A stretch of DNA of 64,000 nt. Origin: Cryptomeria japonica. Lineage: Eukaryota > Streptophyta > Pinopsida > Cupressales > Cupressaceae. The notes under the pieces were generated by a model. It worked only from the letters and a program-made list of their open reading frames with translations. It was not told the DNA's origin and ran no database searches. The position numbers and the translations under genes were made by a program. The DNA lies in contig NC_081405.1 of the NCBI RefSeq assembly GCF_030272615.1, positions 574,787,752 to 574,851,751 on the forward strand. Direction: 5' to 3'. Below are positions 23,129 to 35,939 of this stretch, piece after piece (positions within the stretch are counted from its first letter, which is position 1; every line of letters begins with the position of its first letter).

Positions 23129-24228
23129 CTATTCTACCGGTAGAGTTACCATTCTAGATCCATATCCACTTGGTTCTTCAGACTTTCTAACCCATCTCTT
23201 GGTGTGATCTTGTTGTATTTCATCTACATTATGCTTTCCTTTTTCATTCACTTTATCATTGCTAACCGGTTGAGTCTTGCTTCTGCAGTACTTATCAATA
23301 TGACCTATTTTGTTGCATGCATAACATGTAGCATTGTTCTTTTGAATTTCTTTAACATATTTGGTGTCATTCCTTGACCTACATTGATTAGCCAAATGAC
23401 CAAACTTTTCACATGCATGACATTTGAAATTCATTCTACAATCTTCTGATCTATGACCATATTTAATGCAATTTGTGCATTGATTGGGAATAGAATTGTA
23501 GTTTTGATTTTCTCTATTTCTACATTGTTTATCCACATGCCCAAATTTATTACAAATAGAGCATCTACCATTGAATTTACAAGCATTAGATTTCCTTACT
23601 GGTTTCCTCTGGTATGATGAGTTCTTCATACGGGTTGTTTCATCTTCATTTGCAGCATCATAGTTTTCACCTTGTACAAATCCAACCTCTCTAGAATCAT
23701 CATTCTGCCTTTGTCTTTTCAATAAGTCATCCAACTGTGCAACACTATTCCTAAATTTTTTTTATACTCACTTGCAATAGTTAGATCATATCTCAAAGTT
23801 GTTATTTGTCATTCAAGTTCTTGTTCATTGTTCTAGGAGTGTGCCAAATCAATTCTCAACTGATTATTCTCATGAGTCAATCTGCCACATTCATCAAATT
23901 TGTTCTTTAGAGATATGACAAGATTATCTTCCTTCTTATTTTTATCCTCAATATCTTTTGATAACCTCATATTCAGGTCTTGCATTTCATTCTTGATGAG
24001 AATGTTTGCTTGAATTAGTTTCTAACATTATTCCTTAAGTGCATTTTTCTCCTCATCATCAGGGTTTTGCAAAAGTTCCTTTTATTTGTCTTGAGTTGAT
24101 GATAACCTTTTTTGCAGGACAAGGATGGATTTATTAGAATAATTAAATTCATCTTGCAATTTTAAATTCTTCATCATTTTAGCATCATAATCTTCAAGAG
24201 CCATCTCAAGTTGCTTCTCCATAGCCAT
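23129..24228 (-). pseudogene. ORF1 of the pol-less LTR family, copy 1: coiled coil with four CCHC knuckles
   Basis: Gag-like nucleic-acid-binding protein. The ATG at 24228 lies only 60 nt from the primer site. The N-terminal 230 codons are a Glu/Lys/Leu-rich coiled coil (MAMEKQLEMALEDYDAK; LSKDIEDKNKKEDNLVISL), with stops in several places. The C-terminal part (open at 23129-23734) has four zinc knuckles of C-x2-C-x4-H-x4-C: CSICNKFGHVDKQC, CTNCIKYGHRSEDC, CHACEKFGHLANQC, CYACNKIGHIDKYC. No UBN2-type copia capsid domain is visible. It would bind RNA; whether it assembles particles itself is unknown. Confidence 0.82.
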
Positions 24229-24288
24229 GTTCAATTATTACAGTTTCAGGATCTTCCTCAAGGTGCTTAACTTCTTTCGAGGAACTAG

Positions 24289-24300
24289 GATCTGATACCA
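24289..24300 (-). other. Primer-binding site, copy 1
   Basis: On the minus strand TGGTATCAGATC, one mismatch from TGGTATCAGAGC, the complement of plant initiator Met-tRNA. Two bases separate it from the LTR at 24303. Confidence 0.88.
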
Positions 24301-24302
24301 AT

Positions 24303-25195
24303 TATTGGGGTCCAAGAACACTGAGAGGGGGGGGTGGTGAATCAGTGTTCTACTGGTAAGATATGATTTTACCCTTTTATAACATACACATATAAACTGG
24401 TAAATGAAGAAATATATAACTTGAAACAAATAAACCATCCACAAAAATAAACACCATAACACATAGAAATTATACGTGGAAAACCATAAACAGGGAAAAA
24501 ACATGGTGGGATTTGTGACCCACAATATCAATTCACTGGCCATATGAAAGGATATTATATAAAATGGGGTCCTGCACATGTAGGAAGGAACACTGCTCAT
24601 CACAAAAGAATCTCACTGACTACAAGATTCTACTGAAATGAAATGGTAATAATGAACTCACAAAATGCATCTTGTATGCCAAAAAGAGTTCTAGTTATAG
24701 TTCTACTCTATACCAGTTCATAAACCCTAAACACTTCTACTGGTATCTCTTCTCATCCAAGAATTCTTTCTAAACTATCTATAGATCATTGCATGTTATA
24801 ACATTCACATACAAATGATCTACATACATATACTCCATATTATACATTTCTGCTATTATTCTCCTATGTCACTCCCTACAAAATAATCTAGCAGACTGAC
24901 CTATATATCCTTACAAACAATAAGCCTTATGTCATCCTGCAATGTATTCCGAAAGATATACAATGACGGTTTTATACAATAATTACAAAATGATTTTACA
25001 AATACAACTTCCTTTGGGTCCAAGCCTGATGTCATCTTCACTAAAGTGTTGGATGTCGGTGTCGGTGTAACCCTAGATAATCAAATGTTGGTGTATGTTG
25101 GTGTAAGCTTCCTTATGGATCTTTTAGCCAAGTAACCATGTTGCCATGTTTCCATCAATGACATATATGAATCCAGTGAGTGTCAATTGTGAACA
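24303..25195 (-). repeat. 5' LTR of pol-less element copy 1
   Basis: 893 bp, pairs with 19214-20171. On the plus strand the first dinucleotide is TA where TG is expected, a single change from the partner. It ends GTGAACA at 25195. Confidence 0.88.
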
Positions 25196-25200
25196 ATCTT

Positions 25201-26392
25201 TTGACTAATAATTTTAACACTTTGAAAATAATGGTTCAATTATTTCATCTTGATTTTTCGCTTTCATGATTTCTAAGTGACTCAAGGATGTCTTTGACTA
25301 GAGGAACAAGGAAGAAACATGATATTTTTCTTGTCTACTATCTATAAATTAATCCTTAATATGTGTAAATTTGTCTCAAGACGTGATCATCAAAGTATCA
25401 TTGAGGACATTTCGGATTTACATATAGAAATGGTTTATACTACCTATTTTACGCAAGCAACACTCAAGTCATCTTGGTTCAATTACACCTCACTGATTGT
25501 GCTAGCTTACACTATCAAAACCCAGGAAAGTAGTGCTCAGGTTATCATGATTCAATTATATCATCAATGTTTGCACTCACTTCCCATATTTTAAAGGCTC
25601 AATTATAAAAAAAAGAAGTGACCAAATGACTGGCCCGATCACAATATTGAATGTCATTTTCATGTACATATTAGAAGTAGATTGCATTTGATTTTGCATG
25701 GGATCACAAGGGCTCATCTTTTCCAAGGCAAAAAGATTTAACATGTGTTATCTCTCTTATTAAGTGATTGAGTACATTGGACATTAACAAAAGCAATAAA
25801 TTAATGCATCCTGCATTATATGTTAGTTCATTTTATCACATATAACCATTGCATGATAAGACATCATTCATGTAAAGAATCCAATCATTCATTCATTTAG
25901 TTAAATCATGGCATTGCTTCCATCTCATATTGATCATGTAAAGTCACATCATCATTGCATTCATCATCATCATTAACATGCATGGGAAAAATCACAAAAA
26001 CATCATAAAAATGGAAAGCATTGCATTGCACATGCATCACATAAGTACATAGAAGCATCACCATACATATTCACATTCGCATAGATAATGTAAATAGTGC
26101 ATCATCATATGAAAGCATACATCCATCATCTAGAATTGATAACCATATAGAAAGTAAAGCATACATCATGAAATTATATGCACAGCATAATCATATAACA
26201 AATACAATGCATCCATAATCTCATAGGTCATATAGAACGAATAGGATCAACTGCATATCATATCATTTAAAAGATCAATGTCCAAGGTACAATGATATCA
26301 CAAAAATATATGAGATACATCATAGATATACATCATGGGAACTATCAATATCTCATCACAAAAAGGTGTGCACATCAATGGGCCAATGTCCT
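25201..26392. other. Non-coding AT-rich spacer
   Basis: Between the pol-less element and copia A. 25640-26300 is rich in CATCAT, ATGCAT and CACAT words without a fixed period. The open frame at 25319-25594 has no family resemblance. It may be the remainder of the gypsy A end interrupted at 19213, but I cannot show that. Confidence 0.4.
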
Positions 26393-27181
26393 TGTTGGCA
26401 TTGACAAAACTGATTAATCCAAAGAACCAGTATATTTACTGAGATTCATCATTGATGTCTAACAGTCACTGGTGGAGTGGTACAGGTGGAGTGGTATATC
26501 TTAGAAGAAAAGGTGATGACTTGTAAACAAAATGGAAGCAGCATAAGAGACAAGTGATCAAGGTTCAATCAGCTCAAGGGAAGACAGAATAAGCCAACAA
26601 GTCTATCACTCAAGAAGATCGGTGTTGAGGTCAAATCTTTAGGTTGTTCATTATGATGATAATAAAGTCACCAAAGGTTACTTAGGCAAGAGGGGTTGAG
26701 GTTGTATGCAAACTGGAACCTAATTGGAAAACAGCAGAAGAGACTTGATAGAAGCACTACAAAATGGCATCAAGGGATAAATAGGTAATGAACAGAATAG
26801 TGGTATACCGGTAGATCGGTTAAGCAAAAGGAAGATAGGTGTTTGTTTAAATTCTTAGAGTGATGACCAGCTATTCAGTTGTGGTGGCAAAAGGTGACTT
26901 GGTGAGCTTGTGTCTACGCTAAACCAAAGGTTGGTGAAGTCAACTTCACTCATCATGTAGTCAAGCCATGATTACTTGTGGATTTTCTTTTTCATATTTA
27001 AAAGAATGAACTCGACCCAGAACTCACTATTTTGGGGGGATGTGGTGCTAGAAGTAGTTGAGTCATTGGCAAAATTGTTGCAGGGCGCGCAGAGAAAGAG
27101 TGGGAGATTTTGAACTTTGAATCCTCTAAAATTTGTGATTGCTTTGACTGAGGAAATACCTGAAGATGATGACAAAAAGTG

Positions 27182-27188
27182 TATAAAG
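27182..27188 (+). promoter_or_regulatory. Candidate TATA box of copia A 5' LTR
   Basis: TATAAAG about 790 bp into the LTR; the 3' LTR has TATAAAA at the equivalent position near 40160. Confidence 0.5.
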
Positions 27189-27324
27189 GATTGTTGAGTT
27201 CATTCAAAAATTCCTAATCATAAAATTTGCAAAGTGTAGATCCTGTGAAAGGCGATCGAAAGTACAGAGTAGAGTGAGAGGAAGTGCTAAAAGATTTAGC
27301 AAAGCAATGAGTGTATGAAGTAGA

Positions 27325-27495
27325 CCCATAGAGTATAGAGCCAAGGGTCGGGGGACTAACAAAGTGTAGAGTCGAGGGTCAGAGGACCGACAAAGTGTAG
27401 AGATGAGGGTCAAAGGACCAAAAAAGTGCAGAGACAAGGGTCAGAGGACTGACAAAGTATAGAGACAAGGGTTAGAGGACTGACATAGTGCAGAG
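27325..27495 (+). repeat. 31-bp minisatellite inside copia A 5' LTR
   Basis: About five and a half units, approximate sequence AGTGTAGAGTCGAGGGTCAG then AGGACCGACAA. The 3' LTR has the equivalent array at 40308-40475, so it predates or spread with the insertion. Confidence 0.8.
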
Positions 27496-28088
27496 CTGAA
27501 GGTATAAGAAGAAAACTAGTGTTGTGCACAATAGACACGACCAGTGCAGATAAAGTATGATTTTCATTTTGATCAGATCAAGCTATCCAAAGCTACTCTA
27601 GCAAATCATCTTTTTGTTGCTTTCTAACCATTGCAACTCAAATCCCTTAATTGAGTGAACTTTAACAGGTCCCTTTGTAAAATCTCTTAACTGGGTGACA
27701 TCTTAATTGATGTTTCTAAGTCCTTTAACAAGGCTACCTTTAACATGGTAAAGGCACTAAAAAGCCTTAAATAAAATCCCTTAACTGGGTGGTAGCTAAC
27801 TATGTCTTTGTAATCTCCTAATAGGGATGGATCTTCATCAGGCGTACTCTAGAAGAGTACAAATTTTGTTAGTTCCTACGCACACCATGGTTTTCTCCCA
27901 TTTCGGTTTCCATGAGATAAATCCTTATGTCACTATGTATCTTTTCATGCATGCATATCCTTTTACAATAATTTTTTGTATAGATGAATATTAAGTGAGT
28001 GCAGACTTGAACTAAAAGTTTTCATTGTGTAAAACTGGTAAAGTTTTGATTCACCCCTCCCCTCCTAGAAGTGGTTGGGACTAACAAT

Positions 28089-28100
28089 TGGTATCAGAGC
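28089..28100 (+). other. Primer-binding site of copia A
   Basis: TGGTATCAGAGC, exact complement of plant initiator Met-tRNA, two bases after the LTR end. Confidence 0.95.
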
Positions 28101-28149
28101 TTTGGTCCATAGATTCAGAAGAAGCTTAACCACTTAAGGAAAGATCCAA

Positions 28150-29130
28150 GATGATGTGAAAGGAGGGTCCTAAGTTCTCTAAGGAAAATTATACCTTATG
28201 GTGTGGTGGAATGATGCTCTATCTAAGAACCCTAGGAGAACAATATTGTAACCATTTAATAATAGAGTACAACGAACCTACAAGGGTTCTCACTCTATAT
28301 CAGATCAAAGAAAGGCAAGACAACACTACTACTGTGGATTTGATTGCTAGCACTCTATCAAACAATAAGTATGCTGAGGTTCAAGATTTGAAAACAACCT
28401 TTCAAATGTGGAATAAGCTAAAGACTATTTATGGAGGAGATCCTCATGTTTAAAAGGCTAAAGTAGATAGCTTGAGAGGAAAATTTGATGAGATGAGGAT
28501 GTAAGAAGGAGAAAATATAGAGAAATATAGAAAAATAATAAAGGATGTATTAAACTCCATTAAAAGTGTTGGAGGAAAGGTTGAAGAGGATAATGTGGTT
28601 AGAATAATCCTAAGAACCTTGCTACCACAATATTCCATTAGGGTTTGTGCAATTTAGGAACTTAAATCTTTTGGAAGAGTTAGTGTTTCACTAGACTCAC
28701 TGATCAGTAAGTTGACTCCCTTTGAACAAAGAAACTATGATAACAATGTACCAAAGATTAATGTTTCTTTCAAAGATTTCACGATGCATGCACCAACAAG
28801 GAGAAGAAAAAAAATAGAAGCAGTTCTACTACAAGAACTGGTCATTCTCATGAAATTGACAACCTATTATCTTAAAAACAAGAACAAGATGAGATTGAAG
28901 CTCTATAGGCAAGAAGATTGCCAAGAGGAAAATGAGATTATAAAGGTAAACTACCCTTAAAGTGTTTCTCTTCTAATAAGATAGGTCATATTACATCCAG
29001 ATGTCCTGACAATGATAGAGATAGGAAGGATAATTTTAGAAGCTACAAGGACAAGAACAAGAAGGAGTGCTATCTTGCAGAAGGCGTTATCGATGAAGAA
29101 TCAAAAGTATCTGATGGAGATGGAATTGCG
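28150..29130 (+). pseudogene. gag: Copia A gag, decayed
   Basis: Copia capsid of the UBN2 type: FSKENYTLWCGGMMLYL, then STLSNNKYAEVQDLKTTFQM, WNKLKTIYGG, LRGKFDEMRM, VVRIILRTLLPQY and VSLDSLISKLTPFEQ. Stops at about 28450 and 28501 (TAA) and 28655 (TAG). Two compensating frameshifts (near 28810 and before 29130) leave the zinc knuckle in another frame, at about 28960-29010 (CFSSNKIGHITSRC), where the second cysteine has become serine. Confidence 0.85.
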
Positions 29131-30350
29131 TGTGGTAGTAAAGGAAGATAACATAGAGGAAGGTGATATGACACTAATTCCTAGTTCAAACCAGTGTGGA
29201 GATTGGGTAATTGACAGTGGTTGCACTCACCACATGACCGGTGACAGAAACAAGTTCCTCATCATGGAGGATTACAATGGAGGAATAGTGAGATCCAACA
29301 ATGATGCTCCTTGTGCAGTAAAAGTTAAAAGATCTATAGCCCTAAATGATAAAAAAAATTGTGAAGATGATTATTAGGTAGAAGGGATAAAATATAGTCT
29401 GTTAAGTGTTGTACAACTTAAAAATAAGGGTTATTGGTTAGAATTCAATGAAGGAATATGCAAAATAAATGACAAATCAGGAAGTCTGATTGCTACCGGT
29501 AAACAATATAAAGGTAATTTGTTTCACCTAGACACCACCATAGGTAGTTGTCTAATGGAAAAGGTACAAGATAGTTGGTTGTGGCACAAAAGGCCGTGTC
29601 ATGTTAACTTTGATAGCATAGAAAAAGTCAATAAAATGAAGTCTGTTAGAGGTATGCCTAGTACTGCGAAACCTGAAAATGCTATGTGTAAAGAATTCCA
29701 AGTACAAAAGTTGATCGGGTCTTGTTTCACTTGCAAATCCTTCTCATTTGAAAATGTGTTGGACTTAGTTCATACCGGGTTTTGTGGTCCTATGAGAACC
29801 AAGAGTTTCTATGAAGATCGATATTTCATGTTGTTTGTAGATGACTTCTCAAGAATGATGTGGGTTGTATTTTTGAAAGAAAAATATGAAGCCTTTCACA
29901 TGTTTAAGGTCTTCAAGGCTCGAGTTGAGAGAGGAACCAACAATAATTTGAAATGTCCAAGATCGGATAGAGGAGGAGAGTTCACCTCTCAAGAGTTTAT
30001 GAATTACTGTGAAGAACAGGGGATTATGAGACAAATGTCTGCACCCAGAATACCTTAGCAAAATGGGGTTGCTGAAAGAAAGAACAAAACTCTTATTGAT
30101 TGTGTAAGGACTCTGATGATACAAAAGGATATTCCACATATCTTGTAGAGAGAAGCAATAAGCACTATATTGTACACCTTGAACTAGATACAAGTGAAGA
30201 AAGGGACAAATAAAACTCCCTATGAATTATGGTGTAGATACTTACCCAATATCTGCTATTTTAGAGTATTTGGAAGCAGGTGCTATATCAAGAGGGATGA
30301 GTACTCTGGAAACTTTGATCCCAAGACTAATGAAGGAACCTTCTTAGGTT
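29131..30350 (+). pseudogene. Copia A protease and integrase
   Basis: Protease signature WVIDSGCTHHMTGD at 29202-29243 (catalytic Asp at 29213). GAG-pre-integrase: WLWHKRPCHVNFDSI. Integrase core: DLVHTGFCGPM (the first catalytic Asp, expected as HTD, is changed to Gly), CPRSDRGGEFTS, QNGVAERKNKTL; then FRVFGSRCYIKRD. Stops include 29375, 30056, 30146 and 30184, most of them TAG at sites where Trp or Gln is conserved. Confidence 0.88.
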
Positions 30351-31261
30351 ACTTCACATAGAGTAAAGCATACCGGTGTTTGAACAAAAGGACCGATAAG
30401 ATTGTGGAGAGTGAAAAATTTTGAGTAGATGATTTCTCTAAGAAAAATGAATAGGATAGAAATAGTGAACGAGAGGTTTATAAAGGGTTTGAGTACACTA
30501 TACCATTCAAACCTGCAGAATAGAATCATGTTGTAGTGGCAAATGAAGAAGCTTGTTAAGTAGAACCTGCACAACCGACAGAAGAAGCTCCAATAAATGA
30601 ACTGGTACTAGCAAAGTATGTCAGAAACAATCACTCCGCTGAAAATATCATTGGTGACAAAGATGTAGGACTATTGAATAGAAGAAGAGAAAGAGATAAT
30701 GCCTTCCTACTCTCCATAATTGAGCCCAAAACAACAAAGGAGGCTCTAAAAGATGAAGACTAGATAAAAGCCATGGAGGAGGAACTAGAGAAGATTGAGA
30801 AAAATGAAACTTGGACTCTAGTGCCTAGACCGGAAAACAAAAATGTGATAGGCACCAAATGGGTGTTTAGAAACAAAATAGATGAAACTAGTAAAATATT
30901 AAGAAACAAAGAAAGGCTAGTGTATAAAACATATGCTCAAGAAGAAGGTTTGGATTATGGAGAAATGTTTGCAGTGGTGGCCAGGCTGGAAGGGGTAAGA
31001 ATTTTGCTGGCCTATGTTGCTTACAATAAATTCAAAGTTTACCAATTGGATGTCAAATAGGAATTCTTGAATGGTGTTTTAGAGGAAGAAGTATACATAG
31101 AGAAACTGAAAGGGTTTGCATCAGAAGATGGAAGAGATATGGTATGCAGGTTGAAGAAGGATCTATATGGGTTAAAACAAGCACCAAGAGCTTCGTATGA
31201 AAGGTTGCACTCATATCTATTAAGCATAAGGTTCAAGATAACCAGTGATAATAGTAACCTA
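30351..31261 (+). pseudogene. Copia A linker and reverse transcriptase, 5' part
   Basis: After an acidic linker the RT opens with [72 protein letters not shown] and [20 protein letters not shown]. It stops at DNSNL (31261), where the minus-strand element inserted; the next codons of the gene are found at 38028. Stops at 30423, 30453, 30522, 30558, 30762 and 31059. Confidence 0.9.
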
Positions 31262-32196
31262 TGCTGGAAACCAATAACATTGAGAGGGGGGTGAATCAGT
31301 GTTATACCAAAATAAAAGATTTTAGCCTTAACAAAATAGTTATACACCAACTGATAAACCGGTATAAACAAAATTGAAAGATGTAATGCAACCAATAAGC
31401 CAAACAAAAAAATGAGAACCATAACACACAAATTTATACATGGAAAACCTCAATGAGGAAAAACCATTGTGGGATTTGTGACCCACAATATCAATTCACT
31501 AGCTATATGAAGAGATATTACAATATATGATGGGCATGCACTTGCAGAAAGGCTTATAGCCTAGAGCACACTGCTCATCACAATAGGAGCCTCTCTAACT
31601 ACATAATAATCCAAACAACAATCCAGAGAATTGTGAACTGCTTAATATAGCATCTCCTATGCCAAAATATAGTTCCAGTTTAAGCTTTGTTTGTTTTGGT
31701 TAAAACCCTAAACCTCAGTACCAGAATAACCCTTACAATGAATTCCTTACATACATAGTCTCTCTGATATATTTTTCATTAAATCACTTCCATAACCATA
31801 TCCATCTATCTAATCCTTCTCCTTTATACAAAATGATCTAATCAATCTCCCCTATATACCTTAAACAAATATATGTCTTATGTTGGCTTACAAAGATATA
31901 TACAATATCAAATTTCATGTCGACCATTTATCATGAATGAATAATCATTAAAAAAAGTTTCTGATGTTAGATTCAAGATGTTGCCGCCTCCAATACCGAT
32001 ATCCTTTACCATACCATGTCGACTTGCATTGCCGATGACCAAAGAAATATTCTATCCTGCCGATGTCAGTGCAATTGCCAGTGTAGAGTTTGTGAACTAG
32101 TGCCTTCCGGTACACCATATGAAGCCGGAATCCAAAATCATGTTGCCATCAATGAAAACATAGTGAAACCAACTAATAGAGTGTCAATTGCCAATA
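31262..32196 (-). repeat. 3' LTR of pol-less element copy 2
   Basis: 935 bp, plus-strand start TGCTGGAAACC and end GCCAATA (terminal CA mutated to TA). Pairs with 37096-38027. Carries the CACTGAGAGGGGGG(T)GAATCAGTG hairpin with six G. Confidence 0.9.
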
Positions 32197-32210
32197 ATAT
32201 CCCCCTTTGC
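32197..32210 (-). other. Polypurine tract, copy 2
   Basis: Minus strand GCAAAGGGGGATAT beside the LTR, preceded by TTGCCATCAATG, the same flank as in copia B and copy 1. Confidence 0.85.
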
Positions 32211-32457
32211 CATTGATGGCAACACTCATGTGAAAAATGGTCATGGTTTCAACTATCGGTTTCATCCTGCCTTGCTCCCCCTGAGATGAATATGCAAAAT
32301 TATCCAATACTCCGAAATTACAAAAAAATTGTAACTCCCTTTAATGTATGCAATCCTTGCAATCCTTTTTCACATCTATACTTCTCCTCCTTTGACATCA
32401 ATCCCCAAAAATATGTCAAAGAATAATAATTGTGCACTGAATACCTCCAAAAATGTC

Positions 32458-35400
32458 TTACCGAAGGTTGACCAATTTCAAGATTTTTGAGTAAGCTTTC
32501 TCCAATAACTCCACATAAGTATCCCAGCTAGTTTTGAATGTCTTGGAGATAGATACAAGTCCAATCAATAAATATGGAAGTGATTTCTTTTCAGTGACTT
32601 CTATTGGTGTGGGCTTACTAAGCATATCCATGCATTCCTTCTTATGTACACCAAGTGAATTCAATCTTGGACTCACCAAACCTCTGAGACTTATGGCTCT
32701 CCAAATGATCTTATCTCTTTCCTTTTGAAGAGAAGAAATTTGATTCTCCAAAGTTAAAATATTTCCATCAATAGATGTGGTCAGCGAAGTTAGTCCATCA
32801 AAAGAGTTAGCAATACTAGCAATTTTGTCCTGTACCTCTTTTATCTTTTCATATACTTTTTCTATAATAATCTCTATAATGCAACATACCCTGAATATGT
32901 TAGTACCTTGTTTCAAAGAATTTTCAATTAGATTTAGCTTTTCCTCAGTATTTTTCTTCTCTCTCTTAATGATATGATCAAAAGTGGCTCTCTTAGCCAA
33001 AGTGAATTTTTCAAGTGCTTGCATGTTAGAGATATGTTGTAATTATTTAAAATCTTTAGAGATGTGCTATGTTATAGCCTTAAGCTTTCTAGAAGGGATC
33101 GCTTCATTCTCAATCTTATATTCTAGGACTAATCCATGCAAAACAATTATAGATTGATCTATAATCCCCTTGTCTATAGTTCCCTCCATCAATTTCTAAG
33201 CAGTCATCATCATTAGTTCTGTGGGACTCATCTCTGTGATGTTTTTCTTTTCCACTAGAGAAGTGTCAATTGTCAATAATGATGTGCTAGCAACTGGTTA
33301 CTTACAGAATCTCTATTTTCTCTGGTGATTTATCCTTTATTACCTGCTCACTTACACCAGTGGCTTTGCCACTTGGTGTAGTATGTGCAACTATCAGCTC
33401 CTCTGTAGGAACAATATCCTCAACCTGTACATTAATATCTAGTGTCCTCAATGTTAGTATCTTGTACAATGTTCTTAGCATTAACTGGTGTCCATGCATT
33501 TGTCTGTACATTTGTGTTAACCAATGGCTCAATTTCTACTATCTTGATATTCTTCAAAACTAAGAGTGGAGTACCCATAATCCCTTTACCTTTCCCTTCA
33601 ATCGGTGTATCTATATTATTAGTATTTGTCTCCAGTGAGGTGAAGAATCATCTATTCCCTCCCAAAAAATTTATCCAACCCTTTCGTGTTTCCTTTATTA
33701 TCTCATTCATCCATCCTAACATTAGGCTAGTTATTCTATATTTTCTATTAAAAATCTTCCTATCTGTAGCCTCAATTTCCTTCTCCATTTCAAATGGAGC
33801 TATAGCAACACATATAGGTTAGATTTCTTGCATCTTAATGCATTTATCTTCTTGCATTGTAGATAACCTTCTAGCATCTAACATGTTGTATAGCTCTGTC
33901 GGTATTTGATTATCTATTTCAATTAATGTTTTCTTATAGATATCTAAATTTTGAAGAATTGCTTCCTCTATCTCTCTCATTTCATTATCTTCAAAGGTAT
34001 CATATTAAGACTTAACATTTTCTAGCATCCCATCCTTAGTAATTTCATCAACAATTTCAGCACAAGTCTTAGGCAGAACAATTGTTACATTACTAGTCTC
34101 TAGTGCCAAATCAATGTCACTCTTCTTCCTCCTTCTGGCAGTACCGGATGTAGCTGATGGTGTAGCCTTGGGTGCCTAATTTTGTGTCGGTAATTTGATA
34201 GTAGCCTTCCTAACCAGTTGTTTCTTTGCTTCCACTTTAGGTTCTTTTAGTTTCATTCTCACAACCCTTTTGATTGCTAATGGTATGTCATCTTCAGGTT
34301 TAGAATATGTAGTCAAAGGTTCAATGTGAAATATTGGATCCTTCCTCTTTCTCCCTTTCTCTGAGATAGCATCAATGAGTGCCTTAATGTCCTTAGATAA
34401 CTCTTGTACAAACTTTCTTTCCTTGCCTTCTTATTTTTCCCTCTTCTTTTGGTTGAACTCAGTTTTAACCTCAAGAGTCTTTTGTTGTGGTATTTCACAA
34501 GGTTTTTCTGCTTCATCTATTTCTGCTTCTATCAATTTTTTTGCGTATGCATCAAGAATTAATGCATCCACCTCATAGCCCATTTCCTTTATTCAAATCT
34601 TCTAGGGCTTGACTACCTCCATGAGAGTCACATCCTTCTTAACCATGAAACAAATGTCAATAGAGTATTTGTCTACAATATGCTTAGGTATTCTAGTCCT
34701 AGACCTCGTAGATTTTTTAAAATCCATGAAGTAAACCCATACCTTATCATCTCTAAGACTTCCCAATGCAGTAATTGATTGGTTTAGTTGTCATCCTACC
34801 AAGATGTCGAAAGCCCATTGCTTCCTTCTAGAACAAGGGGTATCATTCAAAAAGTATAACATTAAAAAGACTAACAGATTTCCATATTGAAAAGTGCCCT
34901 TCTTCTCACCTTTAATCTTCCCTAAATTGATCAATAACTCCTCAAGCATCCAGTCACAAAGATCTAACTTGATATTTTCTCTCATCATCCTATAAGAAGC
35001 CAAAATACATGAACTTGAAACTTCATCGATCTCTTGTCTGATGTGGTACTGGTGATCTTTCTTACAAACTCATTTCATACTTTCTTATCTCAATGTTTCC
35101 CTATCAATGGCAGACCAGTAATTGCCTAGATCATTTCCTTAGTAATTTTGTAGAGTTGATCCAGCCATATGAATTCCCCATGTACTATGCTCAGTACATA
35201 TCCGACAATCTCATCCTTGAACTTTGGAATATCCCGAATATCTGTGAACCCTAGATCTTTGATGTGTTTATATATCAGTTTGATCTTACCAGATTCTCCC
35301 ATGAGTTCATTCATATACATCCCATTGATCTTCAAAGTGCCTAATTCATTTATGATAATGAATATAGGACCGAACATCTTCCACATATACCACTCCCTTT

Positions 35401-35543
35401 GGGATGCCAGAAAATGCTCCAACCAAATCTTCCTTGGTAGCCACATGTGGATACCATTTGAAAATTGGCTGGGAGTGGTCCTTAGCTTCTACTACAGTTG
35501 GATTTGCAATGAAAGTAGGAGCGGAAGATGATCCTGATTCCAT
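32458..35543 (-). pseudogene. ORF2 of the pol-less LTR family, copy 2 (unknown function)
   Basis: About 1030 codons on the minus strand, from the ATG at 35543 (MESGSSSAPTFIANPTVVEA) to the stop at 32458 after ILKLVNLR. Blocks shared with copy 1: GVVYVEDVRSYIHY, IKDLGFTDIRDIPKFKDEIV, GEFIWLDQLYKITKEMI, GKIKGEKKGTFQYGNLLVFL, a basic middle region, and a 188-codon open C-terminal coiled coil (32458-33024) with NSFDGLTSLTTSIDG and LRGLVSPRLNSLGVHKKECM. Longer than copy 1 by about 250 codons, mostly in the middle region. Frameshifts and stops throughout. No enzyme motif recognised. Confidence 0.7.
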
Positions 35544-35930
35544 GATTCAATAAAAATTCCTTTAGAACGTTGTTGGTGAAAACCTCTAACAAATCCTTCC
35601 AGAGGTTGGTGTGATCACTCAAGAAGAAATATGATCACCTCTAAATAGCTTCTGATTGCACTAAGTCACTCTAAATCACTTTGCATGCTGGGTGAATAAC
35701 AATGAAGTGTAATTGACCTTTTATCCATCGAGAAAACCCTAATTTTTTGTTGACATAAATGACTGTCAGTGAATGATACTAGATCTCACTCTTAATATAT
35801 CAACGTCGGATAATCCTCTCTAATATCTTGAACATCTTCCAGAATCTCCTCTAGGGGCATATGCATCATTTTCCATGAAATTTGCCTAGCCCTAAGGCAT
35901 CTGCCTTAGTTACTTGATGAGCTCACTACC
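35544..35930 (-). other. ORF1-ORF2 spacer, copy 2
   Basis: Equivalent to the copy 1 spacer; no coding potential, with a shared CCCTAAGGCAT(C)TGCCTTAG-like palindromic stretch near 35890. Confidence 0.45.
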
Positions 35931-35939
35931 GGTGTAGGA

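Larger units (their letters stand above)
19214..25195 (-). mobile_element. Minus-strand pol-less LTR element, copy 1
   Basis: 5982-bp element bounded by LTRs and by the 5-bp duplication ATCTT (19209-19213 and 25196-25200). Read on the minus strand the order is LTR, initiator-Met-tRNA primer site (24289-24300), ORF1 (coiled coil and four CCHC knuckles), ORF2 (unknown), polypurine tract, LTR. No protease, integrase, RT or RNase H motif is found on either strand. It is a relative of 31262-38027 with the same plan, and shares primer site and polypurine tract type with the copia elements of this window. Confidence 0.9.
26393..28086 (+). repeat. 5' LTR of copia A
   Basis: 1694 bp, TGTTGGCATTGAC... 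to GGGACTAACA. Contains a 31-bp minisatellite (27325-27495), a TATAAAG box at 27182, and several CCCTTAACTGGGTGA-like short repeats (27640-27800). The end GATTCACCCCTCCCCT followed by the primer site is the same design as in the other elements here. Confidence 0.9.
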